Assembly: GCA_018380885.1 (NCBI GenBank)
Contig: JAGZSY010000046.1
Location: 1-28,205 of the forward strand
DNA length: 28,205 nt
From: Enterocloster asparagiformis
Lineage (GTDB): Bacteria > Bacillota > Clostridia > Lachnospirales > Lachnospiraceae
Direction: 5' to 3'
Shown here: positions 7,871 to 15,477 of the stretch, one piece after another
Layout of the letters: each line of letters starts with the position of its first letter
How positions within the stretch are numbered: position 1 is the stretch's first letter
Notes under the pieces: model-generated
What the model was told of the DNA's origin: nothing
The model's database searches: none
Seen by the model: only the letters and a program-made list of their open reading frames with translations
Made by a program: the position numbers and the translations under genes

Positions 7871-8794
7871 ATGAAAGAAACAGCATTGGTGATTATGGCG
7901 GCCGGAATCGGCAGCCGGTTCGGCGGCGGGATCAAGCAGCTGGCTCCGGTGGGGCCCAACGGAGAGATCATTATGGATTACTCCATCCACGACGCCCTGG
8001 AAGCAGGATTTGACAAGGTGGTATTTATCATCCGCAAGGATCTTGAGAAGGATTTCAAGGAAATCATCGGCAACCGCATCGAGAAATTGGCCAGGGTGGA
8101 GTACGCGTTCCAGGAGCTGGACGCCCTTCCGGCGGGCTATGAGGTGACGCCGGGGCGCACCAAGCCTTGGGGGACCGGCCAGGCCGTGCTCACGGTCAAG
8201 GGATTGGTGAACTGCCCGTTCCTGGTGATCAACGCCGACGACTACTACGGCAAGGAGGGCTTCCGCCTGATTCACGACTACATGGTGAACGAGATGGATG
8301 AGGACGGGGATGTGTACGACATCTGCATGGGCGGCTTTATCCTGTCCAACACCCTCAGCGACAACGGCAGCGTGACCCGCGGCGTGTGCCAGGCCGGGGA
8401 TGACGGCTATTTAAAGACCGTAAACGAGACCTACAACATCCGCATGACGGAGAACGGCCTTACGGCGGAGGACGAACAGGGGAATCCCGTGACCGTGAGT
8501 CCGTCCCAGCCGGTATCCATGAATATGTGGGGACTGCCGGTGAAGTTCCTGGAGGAGCTGGAAAAGGGCTTCCCGGAATTTCTGGATAACCTGAAGGAGG
8601 GGGATTTAAAGGCGGAGTACCTTCTGCCCAGGATCATCGACCGTCTGGTTCAGTCCGGCAAGGCCCGGGTCCGTGTGTTAAACACCCCGGACAAATGGTT
8701 CGGCGTGACCTACAAGGAGGATAAGGAGGCCGTGGTGGCCGCTATCCGCAAATTGATCGAGGACGGCGTGTACCGGGAGCAGTTGTTTAGCTGA
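7871..8794 (+). CDS. Sugar-phosphate nucleotidyltransferase-like protein
   Basis: A 307-residue cytoplasmic protein with a GT-A-type nucleotidyltransferase fold. The N-terminal nucleotide-binding loop AAGIGSRFGGGIKQL (10-24) corresponds to the GxGxR...PK signature of NDP-sugar pyrophosphorylases, with Gln where the usual Pro-Lys would be followed by Leu. NADDYYG (121-127) is the metal-binding acidic motif. The usual reaction would join a nucleoside triphosphate and a sugar or similar phosphate, releasing pyrophosphate. The ATG at 7871 is preceded by GAGGAG with a 10-nt spacer; an ATG at 7853 lies too close to the promoter. A terminator follows at 8824. No sugar pathway genes adjoin it, so the substrate is unknown. 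Confidence 0.8.
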   Translation: MKETALVIMAAGIGSRFGGGIKQLAPVGPNGEIIMDYSIHDALEAGFDKVVFIIRKDLEKDFKEIIGNRIEKLARVEYAFQELDALPAGYEVTPGRTKPWGTGQAVLTVKGLVNCPFLVINADDYYGKEGFRLIHDYMVNEMDEDGDVYDICMGGFILSNTLSDNGSVTRGVCQAGDDGYLKTVNETYNIRMTENGLTAEDEQGNPVTVSPSQPVSMNMWGLPVKFLEELEKGFPEFLDNLKEGDLKAEYLLPRIIDRLVQSGKARVRVLNTPDKWFGVTYKEDKEAVVAAIRKLIEDGVYREQLFS

Positions 8795-8823
8795 CAGGCG
8801 CGGCGGGAAAATATGTGATTGGG

Positions 8824-8859
8824 AAACGGACTATGAGCGTGAGGGCTGATAGTCCGTTT
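8824..8859 (+). terminator. Intrinsic terminator after the nucleotidyltransferase gene
   Basis: A perfect 10 bp stem (8824-8833 with 8850-8859) and a 16-nt loop, followed by the T-rich GTTTGTTATTTT. It ends 5 bp before the stop codon of the convergent methyltransferase gene and may also serve that strand weakly. Confidence 0.8.
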
Positions 8860-8864
8860 GTTTG

Positions 8865-9656
8865 TTATTTTCTGAATATGTCAAGGGCATGGCTGGTAAC
8901 GCCCAGCAGATCCTCGCGCTCGCAGGTGGCTAAGTGGTATTTCAGATATAATTCAAATGTGCTGTCGTCCATGGCGTCCACCGCTTCGCGCATAAATAGG
9001 GCGCAGCCGTCCGAGGCCGCGTAGTGCAGTCTGGTCACGGGAAAGACGGACATCAAATCGTCGATGCTTTCTTTGCGGACCAGTTCAAATAAATCCCTGG
9101 GCTGGGAGATGGCGGCAAAGGTCCGGGGGTCGATCAGGCCCTTTTCGATATATTCCGCAACGCTGATATTTCCGCGTTTGAACCCTTCGTCAAGGAGACA
9201 GCCGTCGGAAATAACGTATGCGGCGAAAATCACGCCGCCCCGCTTTGTCACGCGGATCGCCTCTCCCAGGGCCTGGCGCTTATCCTCCATGCAATAGAGG
9301 TGGTAGAGCGGGCCCAACAGCAGGGTGATGTCGTACCGGTCGTCAGGAAAGGCGGATAAATCCAGGGCGTTGCCCTGGGTAATGGTCACGGGTTCGCCGG
9401 GCTGCGTATTTTGGCGGAAAACTTCTATATTATGTTTTACCAGCTCCACCGCGTCGACGGCGTATCCCCGGCGGGCCAGCCCGTGGGAGTACCGGCCTGT
9501 TCCGGCGCCGATTTCCAACACCCGGTCCCCGGGCTTCAGATATTTTTCAATATAATGCATGGTGGTGAGAAACTCCACTGATCCATGCTTGAAGGCCAGA
9601 CGGCTGTCCTCGTCGTAGTGATTGTAAAAGTCAATTAAATATTGGTTTTCGTTCAT
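8865..9656 (-). CDS. Class I SAM-dependent methyltransferase
   Basis: A 263-residue cytoplasmic protein with a Rossmann-like methyltransferase core. Motif I is LEIGAGTGRYS (47-57), preceded by a glycine turn (KPGDRV), and later acidic and hydrophobic strands follow in the normal order (VDAVEL, DITLLLGPLYHL, GGVIFAAYV). The length fits the UbiE/Methyltransf_11-type group. A very good ribosome binding site, GGAAGGAGGAGAC, precedes the start. It lies 23 bp downstream of a TetR regulator gene and is probably co-transcribed with it, so it is likely controlled by that regulator's ligand. The substrate is unknown; a small hydrophobic or toxic compound would fit the TetR pairing, as inference only. 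Confidence 0.88.
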   Translation of the reverse strand: MNENQYLIDFYNHYDEDSRLAFKHGSVEFLTTMHYIEKYLKPGDRVLEIGAGTGRYSHGLARRGYAVDAVELVKHNIEVFRQNTQPGEPVTITQGNALDLSAFPDDRYDITLLLGPLYHLYCMEDKRQALGEAIRVTKRGGVIFAAYVISDGCLLDEGFKRGNISVAEYIEKGLIDPRTFAAISQPRDLFELVRKESIDDLMSVFPVTRLHYAASDGCALFMREAVDAMDDSTFELYLKYHLATCEREDLLGVTSHALDIFRK

Positions 9657-9679
9657 GTCTCCTCCTTCCGCGCCGTTCC

Positions 9680-10273
9680 TCAGCCGCTAAACAGAGTATT
9701 CCCGTCGCGCTTTTCCTGCCGGGTCAGGGCCGACAGCAGATTGGACACCATTTTTCCGGCGCATTCCCGGTCCAACGTCAATTTTCTTGCCGCCGTTAAC
9801 ACAGCGATGCCGTGCGCGTAAAGAAATAGATCTAAAAATATTGTTTTTGCCCGCTCTAAGTCGATTCCGATGGCTTCCGAAAAAGAACGGGCTCTTTTCT
9901 CGTTGTCAAGCTCTTGATAAAAATCCGCCGCCTCCGTCATGTTCAAATCCATATCGCTGATAAATAGCAGCTTAAATAAATTGGTTTCTGTCCGCGCGAA
10001 TTCGATATACGAGAGCGGCAGGATCAAACAGGGATCGATCTCTCTGCCGCCGCCGTAGCCGGCCACAAACTGCTCGTAGCAGCCATAGGCAAACCCGAGA
10101 AATTCGCTTTTTAGCTCCTCCATATTTTCGTAGCAGGTGAAAATCGGCCGGGTCGAGCAATGGAGCCTTCCGGCGATGCTCCGGGCATTTACTGTTTCAA
10201 ATCCCGTCTCTCTCGTGATTTCCAGGACTGTGTTCAAAATCATCTCTTTTGTTATCTTGGCTGCGGGCGGCAT
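9680..10273 (-). CDS. TetR family transcriptional regulator
   Basis: A 197-residue DNA-binding protein. Residues about 8-54 form the TetR helix-turn-helix (MILNTVLEITRETGFETVN, then ARSIAGRLHCSTRPIFTCYENMEEL), including the typical 'Y-x-x-F/Y' end of the recognition helix region. The rest is an all-helical ligand-binding and dimerisation domain. The start follows AGGAGGAGAG. It heads a two-gene unit with the methyltransferase and probably represses its own promoter through the repeats at 10310-10336. The ligand is unknown. Confidence 0.88.
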   Translation of the reverse strand: MPPAAKITKEMILNTVLEITRETGFETVNARSIAGRLHCSTRPIFTCYENMEELKSEFLGFAYGCYEQFVAGYGGGREIDPCLILPLSYIEFARTETNLFKLLFISDMDLNMTEAADFYQELDNEKRARSFSEAIGIDLERAKTIFLDLFLYAHGIAVLTAARKLTLDRECAGKMVSNLLSALTRQEKRDGNTLFSG

Positions 10274-10309
10274 TCGTCTCTCCTCCTGGTTGAAAATTGG
10301 ATAGATTAC

Positions 10310-10336
10310 ATATGTTGCATAACTATTGTTGCATAT
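10310..10336. promoter_or_regulatory. Candidate TetR operator
   Basis: Two direct copies of TGTTGCATA (10313-10321 and 10327-10335, 14 bp apart) sit inside a 27 bp block that starts ATATG and ends CATAT. It lies 37-63 bp upstream of the TetR start codon, where an autoregulatory operator would be expected. No convincing -10/-35 pair was identified around it. Confidence 0.45.
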
Positions 10337-10433
10337 CCAGCGGATTAAATCAAGAGGAAATTTGTCATTTTTTGTATCCGCCTCAGCCGTTTGACGCGCC
10401 AGTCGGCCGCCCCCATTTCTTTTGCCGGGTCAG

Positions 10434-10463
10434 GCATAATTTCCAGAGTTGGTGCCTATACTA
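10434..10463 (+). promoter_or_regulatory. Candidate sigma-F/sigma-G-type promoter of the yyaC-like gene
   Basis: GCATA (10434-10438) is followed after 15 bp by GCCTATACTA (10454-10463), which fits the forespore sigma-F -10 (GGnnAnAhTr) with one mismatch. Read with an 18 bp spacer, TATACTA (10457-10463) fits the sigma-G -10 (CATnhTA) with one mismatch. No good TTGACA-type -35 is placed for this -10. Confidence 0.35.
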
Positions 10464-10533
10464 TAAAAAAGCTTGAGCCCGCCGGCGGTGACTCACAGCA
10501 ATAATATCGGATCATCAGGTGGACAACTCTATT

Positions 10534-11133
10534 ATGAAATTATGGAAACAGTTTAGCATACAGAAACAGGAAACGATTGATTATTTTAATACGCGCAAGG
10601 ACTTCCGCCCGGACGTGTTTGCGGCCCGGCTGAATCAACTGATTCTGGAGGAGCTGGACGCCAAGGAGAAGGTGGGGGTAATGTTCCTGTGCATCGGCAC
10701 CGACCGCTCCACGGGGGACAGCCTGGGGCCGCTGATCGGCCACAAGCTCAGGGCCAAAAAACTGCGCCGGGCGGCGGTGATCGGAACCCTTGAAAGGCCG
10801 GTTCACGCCATGAACCTGGACTTGTACTCCCGCTATATCCGGCTCAATTACCCGGATTACGTGGTGGTGGCCATCGACGCCTCGGTGGGCAGCTCGGACC
10901 ATGTGGGCTACGCAACCCTGGGCCGGGGAGCCTTAAAGCCCGGGCTGGGCGTCAGCAAGGAGCTGGAGGCGGTGGGCGATATCTCCATCACGGGAATTGT
11001 GGGCGGCTGCGGCAGCTACGACCCGGTGATGCTCCAGAGCGTCCGGCTCTCCATGGTGATGCAGATGGCGGACTGCATCTGCGAGAGCATATTTCTTGTC
11101 GAACGATTATGGGAAAACGCGGTCATCATTTGA
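10534..11133 (+). CDS. YyaC family (DUF1256) putative spore protease-like protein
   Basis: A 199-residue protein of the YyaC/DUF1256 family, which shares its fold with the germination protease GPR and hydrogenase maturation proteases. The family core is LCIGTDRSTGDSLGPLIG (about 51-68), with a second acidic segment VVVAIDASVGSSDHVG (about 110-125) and a glycine-rich GIVGGCGSYDP. In Bacillus subtilis yyaC belongs to the forespore regulon; its target is not known. The ATG at 10534 is favoured because AGGTGG lies 11 nt upstream; a GTG at 10519 has no ribosome binding site. The next gene starts 65 bp downstream. Confidence 0.85.
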   Translation: MKLWKQFSIQKQETIDYFNTRKDFRPDVFAARLNQLILEELDAKEKVGVMFLCIGTDRSTGDSLGPLIGHKLRAKKLRRAAVIGTLERPVHAMNLDLYSRYIRLNYPDYVVVAIDASVGSSDHVGYATLGRGALKPGLGVSKELEAVGDISITGIVGGCGSYDPVMLQSVRLSMVMQMADCICESIFLVERLWENAVII

Positions 11134-11198
11134 CAAAATTCGCCCATGGAATGTGCTAAGCTTGTTTGGATCAGAAAATAAGACAGTGGGGTGATTCT

Positions 11199-12722
11199 AT
11201 GGGAGAATTATATGAACCCTATCCCAAGCTGCCCAAAAATATCCGGCAGATTGGAGAACGGGACCAGGTTCTGAAATTATATTTGGAAGATTATGTAAAC
11301 TCTTATTTGAAGCGGCTTCGGCCGTCAGGCGGTTCCGATCTGCGGGTGGGACTGCTTTTGGGAAATGTGGAAATGCATGAGGACACGCCCTATGTGTTTG
11401 TGGACGGCGCGCTGGAGATGGAACATGTCACCGAGGAGGGCGAGAAAGTAGTCTTTACGGAGGAAGCCTGGAAAAAGGCCTACCAGGACGTGGAGCAGAT
11501 GTTCCCCAAGCGCACGGTCCAGGGCTGGTTTCTCTGCGGCAGCCCTGGCTGTAATCTGAGCCCGCTGAACTATTGGCGGCAGCACGGCCAGTATTTTACC
11601 GGCAAACATCAGCTCATGTACCTGAACTCCGGCCTGGAGGGAGAGGAAGCCATATACATAACGTCCTCGGACGGCTTTTATAAGCTGCGGGGCCACAGTA
11701 TTTTTTATGAGCGTAACCAGATGATGCAGGATTACATGGTTCTGCGGCGGGAAGCCAGGCGCGTGGAGACGGGCGTGGACGACAAGGTGATCCGGGATTT
11801 CCGCAAACGGATGGACGAGCGCAAGGCCGAGGCCACTCACCACAAGAGCACGGTGGGTCTGCTGACCGGGCTGTGCAGCGTGCTGACGATCACGGTATTT
11901 GCCGGCGGCGTGGCCATGTTCAACAATTACCAGAAAATGCAGCGGATGGAGAGCGTGATCGCTTCGGTTGTTCCCGGTGGCAGCGTGCTGACAGGCTCCG
12001 GTAAGGTGGTGGAAAGCCCCTCGGGCAAAGGCTTTGTGGACGCGAACGGCCCGGACTATGTGATCGAGGAGGCCCACGGGCAAGTATATCCCACCACTGC
12101 GCCGGCGGATGAGAGCGCGGACGCGGCGGCCCAGACCCAGGTGCCTATGGGCGCGGGCAGAGACGAGGCCGCGCAGCCCGGCAAGGAGCAGCCGTCCCCG
12201 GTCAAGGTGGAGACCATGGCGCCCGGCCAGACGGACGGCGCGGGACAAGCTGCGGCCGGAAGCGGCAGCGCAGACGTGGAGAATACTCAGGGCAACGGGA
12301 ATGCGCTGAGCGGTTCCGGTGCTCAGAGCCAGGGCGCACAGGAGAGCGCGGCCCAGGGAAGCGGCCACAGCGGCGGGACGGAGAAGAGCCCCCAGAACGG
12401 AAATTCCCAGGGCGGAAATTCCCAGGGCGGCGCGGGCGCGACCGGCCAGAGCGCAGGCGGACAGGCTGCGGGCGGAAGTGCGGGCGGCCAGAACAGTTCT
12501 GCTCCCTCCGGCCAGGAATCCGGCGGCAAGGAGGGCTCGTCCCAGGCCCCGGCAGCGGCTCCGGCGGACTATAAGGTTTACACGGTGGAAGCCGGGGACA
12601 CGCTCTACGGAATCTGTTTTAAGCTGTACTCCGGCATCGGGCGGCTGGACGACATCATGCGGGTCAACGGGCTGGAGAACCAGGACAGCATCTACGCCGG
12701 GCAGAAGCTTCTGGTGCCGTAA
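11199..12722 (+). CDS. Membrane-anchored LysM protein with degenerate JAMM/MPN-like cytoplasmic domain
   Basis: A 507-residue protein with an unusual domain order. Residues about 45-175 look like a JAB1/MPN (JAMM) domain: VGLLLGNVEMHEDTPYVFVD corresponds to the family's first strands, and GWFLCGSPGCNLSPLN (109-124) aligns with the catalytic GWYHSHPGxG..LSxxD motif. The zinc ligands are lost (His to L112, His to G114, Asp to N124), while S121 is kept, so it should be catalytically dead. A transmembrane helix spans about 218-241. Then comes a roughly 190-residue linker rich in Gly, Ser, Ala and Gln, and a C-terminal LysM domain (458-507, YTVEAGDTLYGI...GQKLLVP) that binds peptidoglycan. The ATG at 11199 follows GTGGGGTGA. 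The JAMM reading is inference; the LysM and membrane helix are clear. Confidence 0.8.
   Translation: MGELYEPYPKLPKNIRQIGERDQVLKLYLEDYVNSYLKRLRPSGGSDLRVGLLLGNVEMHEDTPYVFVDGALEMEHVTEEGEKVVFTEEAWKKAYQDVEQMFPKRTVQGWFLCGSPGCNLSPLNYWRQHGQYFTGKHQLMYLNSGLEGEEAIYITSSDGFYKLRGHSIFYERNQMMQDYMVLRREARRVETGVDDKVIRDFRKRMDERKAEATHHKSTVGLLTGLCSVLTITVFAGGVAMFNNYQKMQRMESVIASVVPGGSVLTGSGKVVESPSGKGFVDANGPDYVIEEAHGQVYPTTAPADESADAAAQTQVPMGAGRDEAAQPGKEQPSPVKVETMAPGQTDGAGQAAAGSGSADVENTQGNGNALSGSGAQSQGAQESAAQGSGHSGGTEKSPQNGNSQGGNSQGGAGATGQSAGGQAAGGSAGGQNSSAPSGQESGGKEGSSQAPAAAPADYKVYTVEAGDTLYGICFKLYSGIGRLDDIMRVNGLENQDSIYAGQKLLVP
12399..12428 (+). repeat. Two-copy 15 bp tandem repeat inside the LysM protein linker
   Basis: The unit GGAAATTCCCAGGGC occurs twice head to tail and encodes GNSQG twice. 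It lies in the low-complexity linker and looks like a slippage duplication that could change linker length between strains. Confidence 0.8.
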
Positions 12723-12833
12723 ACCTTGGCCGCAAGACGGCCCAGGCGTGAGCGGGCTCATAAAAAGGTAATGCGGATTGTCAAAAAGTGTTGTATAATG
12801 TCTCATATATGGGCTTTTCTAGGAGATAATGAG

Positions 12834-14144
12834 ATGAACAACACCAGTTCGACGAGCCGGGAATATAAGAAAAAACAGCTGCGGCGCCAGATCGTGTCAA
12901 CAAATCCCGGACCCTTCGGACAGGGGGGATACGACGAGGACGACGAGGACAGCCGCGAGGTCGTATACAACGCGCATCGGAAGGTGATCCGGCGGAGGCT
13001 GCGAATTGTGCTGATCCTGCTGGCCCTTGCGGCCATTGCGGGCGTTTGCATTTACCGGTACAGCATATATCATGAATATACGGATTATCAGGTAGTCTGG
13101 GAGAAGGACTTTTCCGTTGAGGACACCGAGGGCGTCACCAAGGGCGAGGGAAATTTCAACGGGTACGTGGATTTTGCCGACGGTATTTTAAAATATACCA
13201 AGGACGGCGTCTCCTATCTGGACGCCCAGGGCAAGGTGGTATGGAATCAGAGCTATGAGATGAAGTCCCCGATCATCTCGGTCAATGGGGAGTTCGCCGC
13301 CGTGGCGGATCAGCAGGGGACGAGCATCTATATCTGCGACAAGAGCGGCAGCCAGGGCAAGGCCACGTCCCTGCTGCCCATTATGCGGGTGGCGGTGTCC
13401 GCCAAGGGCGTGGTGGCCGCGCTGTCCGAGGACTCCAAGGCCAGCTATATCAACATGTTTCACAAGGACGGCTCGGAGTTGAAGATTTCCGTCAAATCCC
13501 TGCTGGCCAACGACGGTTACCCGGTGGACATCAGCCTGTCGCCGGGCGGCACTCAGCTGGTGGCCTCCTTCATGTACCTGGACAAGGGGATGTTAAAATG
13601 CAAGGTGATTTTTTACAACTTCGGCCTGGGCAAAAACGATCCCAAGCGCGTGGTGGGAATTTTGTATCCGGAGACCTTAAACGACGGTATGGTGGGCCGG
13701 GTGCGTTTCCTGGACGAAAGTCATTGCGTGCTGTTCTCCGACAAGGGGCTGGTGTTTGTTTCCACCCGGGTGGAGACGGAGCCAGAGGCCAGGGAGCCGG
13801 TGACCGTTGAGGAGGAGATTCGCACCATCTATTACACGGACCGCTATGTGGCCGTGATTACGGACAATGTGGAGGGCGGCGACCCCTACCGCATGCGGAT
13901 TTACGGAGTTGACGGGACTCTTACCCTGGATCAGACCTTTAATTTCCAGTATTCGGGCGTCAATATTGACGGCGATCTGATTTTGCTCTATAATGATGGC
14001 GCCTGCCAGGTCTACAATATGAACGGAGTCCAGAAATTTTCAGGCAGCTTTGATTTTACGGTGTCCAAGGTGTCGGCCGGGCGGTTCCCGGGCACGCTGC
14101 TGGTCACCGGTCCTCAGATGATGAAGGAGATCCGGCTGCAATAA
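12834..14144 (+). CDS. DUF5711 family membrane protein, beta-propeller-like
   Basis: A 436-residue protein I recognise as the DUF5711 type common in Lachnospiraceae. Residues 1-56 are a charged cytoplasmic tail with an acidic patch (DEDDEDS); one transmembrane helix spans about 57-76; the remaining 360 residues are extracytoplasmic and made of repeated beta-strand units (for example GILKYTKDGVSYLDAQGKVVW and DGACQVYNMNGVQKFSG), suggesting a WD40/PQQ-like propeller. The ATG at 12834 has an excellent AGGAGATAATGAG ribosome binding site; the frame is open back to 12726 without one. It follows the LysM/JAMM-like gene by 111 bp. The molecular role is unknown. Confidence 0.82.
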   Translation: MNNTSSTSREYKKKQLRRQIVSTNPGPFGQGGYDEDDEDSREVVYNAHRKVIRRRLRIVLILLALAAIAGVCIYRYSIYHEYTDYQVVWEKDFSVEDTEGVTKGEGNFNGYVDFADGILKYTKDGVSYLDAQGKVVWNQSYEMKSPIISVNGEFAAVADQQGTSIYICDKSGSQGKATSLLPIMRVAVSAKGVVAALSEDSKASYINMFHKDGSELKISVKSLLANDGYPVDISLSPGGTQLVASFMYLDKGMLKCKVIFYNFGLGKNDPKRVVGILYPETLNDGMVGRVRFLDESHCVLFSDKGLVFVSTRVETEPEAREPVTVEEEIRTIYYTDRYVAVITDNVEGGDPYRMRIYGVDGTLTLDQTFNFQYSGVNIDGDLILLYNDGACQVYNMNGVQKFSGSFDFTVSKVSAGRFPGTLLVTGPQMMKEIRLQ

Positions 14145-14172
14145 GCTTACGGTGCAGATTCAGGCGTCCGGC

Positions 14173-14189
14173 GCGGGATAAATTCCCGC
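14173..14189 (+). other. Small hairpin between the DUF5711 and glucokinase genes
   Basis: GCGGGA (14173-14178) pairs with TCCCGC (14184-14189) over a 5-nt loop. The T-tract that should follow is weak, so termination is uncertain. Confidence 0.3.
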
Positions 14190-14228
14190 CCAGGCGCCGT
14201 TAAAATACAAAACAGAAAGGGAGTCTGA

Positions 14229-15176
14229 ATGATGGGGATGAAATGTATCGGTATCGATGTGGGAGGAACGACTGTCAAGGTCGGGCTGTTTGAGACGGAC
14301 GGAACGCTGCTGGAAAAGTGGGAGGTCAAAACCCGCAGGGAAGAGAACGGAAAATATATTTTGCCGGACGTGGCGGAGTCCATCCGCGGGAAGCTGGCTG
14401 AGCTGGGGCTGGATTTAAAGAAGGATATCGCGGGAGCCGGTCTGGGCGTGCCGGGGCCGGTGCTGCCGGACGGATCGGTGGAGGTGTGCGTGAATCTGGG
14501 CTGGCACAATGTGAATCCCCAGCAGGAGCTTGGCGGGCTTTTGGAAGGGATTCCGGTGAAGAGCGGAAATGACGCCAATGTGGCGGCCCTGGGCGAGATG
14601 TGGCAGGGCGGCGGCAAGGGCTACAGCGATATTATTATGATCACGCTGGGAACCGGCGTGGGCGGGGGCGTGATTCTGAACCAGAAGATATTGGACGGCC
14701 GTCACGGTCTTGGCGGAGAGATCGGGCATATCCATGTGCGGGACGATGAGTGGGAGCACTGCAACTGCGGCGGCGTGGGCTGTCTGGAGCAGATCGCGTC
14801 GGCCACCGGAATCGCCAGGGAGGCCAGGCGGAAGATGGCGGCGGATGACCGCGACTCCGCGCTGCGCCGGTTCGGCGATGATGTGACGGCCAAGGACGTG
14901 CTGGACGCGGCCAAGGCCGGGGATGCGCTGGCCGACGAGGTGGTTGAGGTCGTGGCGCGGTATCTGGGCCTGGCGCTGGGACAGGCTGCGCTGATCGTGG
15001 ACCCGGAGATTTTCGTGATCGGCGGCGGGGTGTCCAAGGCGGGACAGTTCTTGGTGGACCGTATTTTTAAGTATTATGATTTCTTTACGCCGATTTCCCA
15101 GAATAAGGCAAAGATCGGATTGGCCACGCTGGGAAATGACGCCGGGATTTATGGGGCGGCGCGGTTGATTTTGTAG
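14229..15176 (+). CDS. glcK: ROK family glucokinase
   Basis: A 315-residue cytoplasmic sugar kinase that phosphorylates glucose with ATP. The phosphate-binding loop GIDVGGTTVK is at 8-17, the catalytic Asp is D115 in SGNDANVA, the second ATP motif is TLGTGVGGG (139-147), and the zinc site of ROK proteins is complete (H167, C178, C180, C185 in EIGHIHV...CNCGGVGC). The length matches bacterial glucokinases; regulatory ROK proteins would carry an N-terminal HTH, which is absent. AAAGGGAG lies just upstream; ATG codons at 14229, 14232 and 14238 are all possible starts. A terminator follows at 15377. Glucose is the likely substrate, but other hexoses cannot be excluded. Confidence 0.9.
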   Translation: MMGMKCIGIDVGGTTVKVGLFETDGTLLEKWEVKTRREENGKYILPDVAESIRGKLAELGLDLKKDIAGAGLGVPGPVLPDGSVEVCVNLGWHNVNPQQELGGLLEGIPVKSGNDANVAALGEMWQGGGKGYSDIIMITLGTGVGGGVILNQKILDGRHGLGGEIGHIHVRDDEWEHCNCGGVGCLEQIASATGIAREARRKMAADDRDSALRRFGDDVTAKDVLDAAKAGDALADEVVEVVARYLGLALGQAALIVDPEIFVIGGGVSKAGQFLVDRIFKYYDFFTPISQNKAKIGLATLGNDAGIYGAARLIL

Positions 15177-15477
15177 TAAAAAGCGGCGGAAGGCGCGGAG
15201 CCGGAGTTGGGGCCGGCGTTTGCGGGAGGCGGCGGGCCGTGAGGTTTCCAGCCCGCTTTGCCCGCCCATTAAAGGCGCTGTCCGGCGTCGGGCGCATATG
15301 CGCGGCATTGAGGTCGCTGCTGCGGAAACGCGATATTTTGAGCGCGGTTTAGGCGGTTTCGGCCTGTGAGATACAACAAAAGCCCGGGGGTATGCCTCGG
15401 GCTTTTGCTTTATCTTATGGGATAAGCGGGCGCTTCCGGGGAAGAGTCCGCTTAAGCTTCAGGTTTGGCCGGCTGGT
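15177..15477. other. Intergenic region between convergent genes
   Basis: A 301 bp GC-rich stretch between the glucokinase and the secreted protein gene. I see no gene in it. Its only clear element is the terminator at 15377-15407; the first 200 bp hold short palindromes of no evident function. Confidence 0.6.
15377..15407. terminator. Bidirectional intrinsic terminator
   Basis: CAAAAGCCCG (15377-15386) pairs perfectly with CGGGCTTTTG (15398-15407) over an 11-nt loop. It is followed by a T-rich stretch on the plus strand, and the A-run on the left arm serves the minus strand. It sits between convergent genes. Confidence 0.88.

Noticed and set aside
11130..11159. Perfect TTGACA at the end of the yyaC-like gene
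   Set aside because: No acceptable -10 at 16-18 bp; the TTGACA overlaps the yyaC stop codon and is probably chance.
12100..12560. Repetitive GC-rich stretch that could be mistaken for a CRISPR or satellite array
   Set aside because: It is the in-frame Gly/Ser/Ala/Gln linker of the LysM protein; only a two-copy 15 bp tandem repeat is exact, with no spacers.
12778..12799. TTGTCA and TATAAT upstream of the DUF5711 gene
   Set aside because: The spacer is only 10 bp, so they cannot be one promoter; the TATAAT alone has no matching -35.
11325..12806. 493-codon open frame opposite the LysM protein gene
   Set aside because: Antisense of a clear gene; low-complexity Ala/Arg/Leu sequence without a ribosome binding site or motifs.
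15292..15303. GCGCATATGCGC palindrome
   Set aside because: Isolated, between convergent genes, with no promoter nearby to be an operator for.
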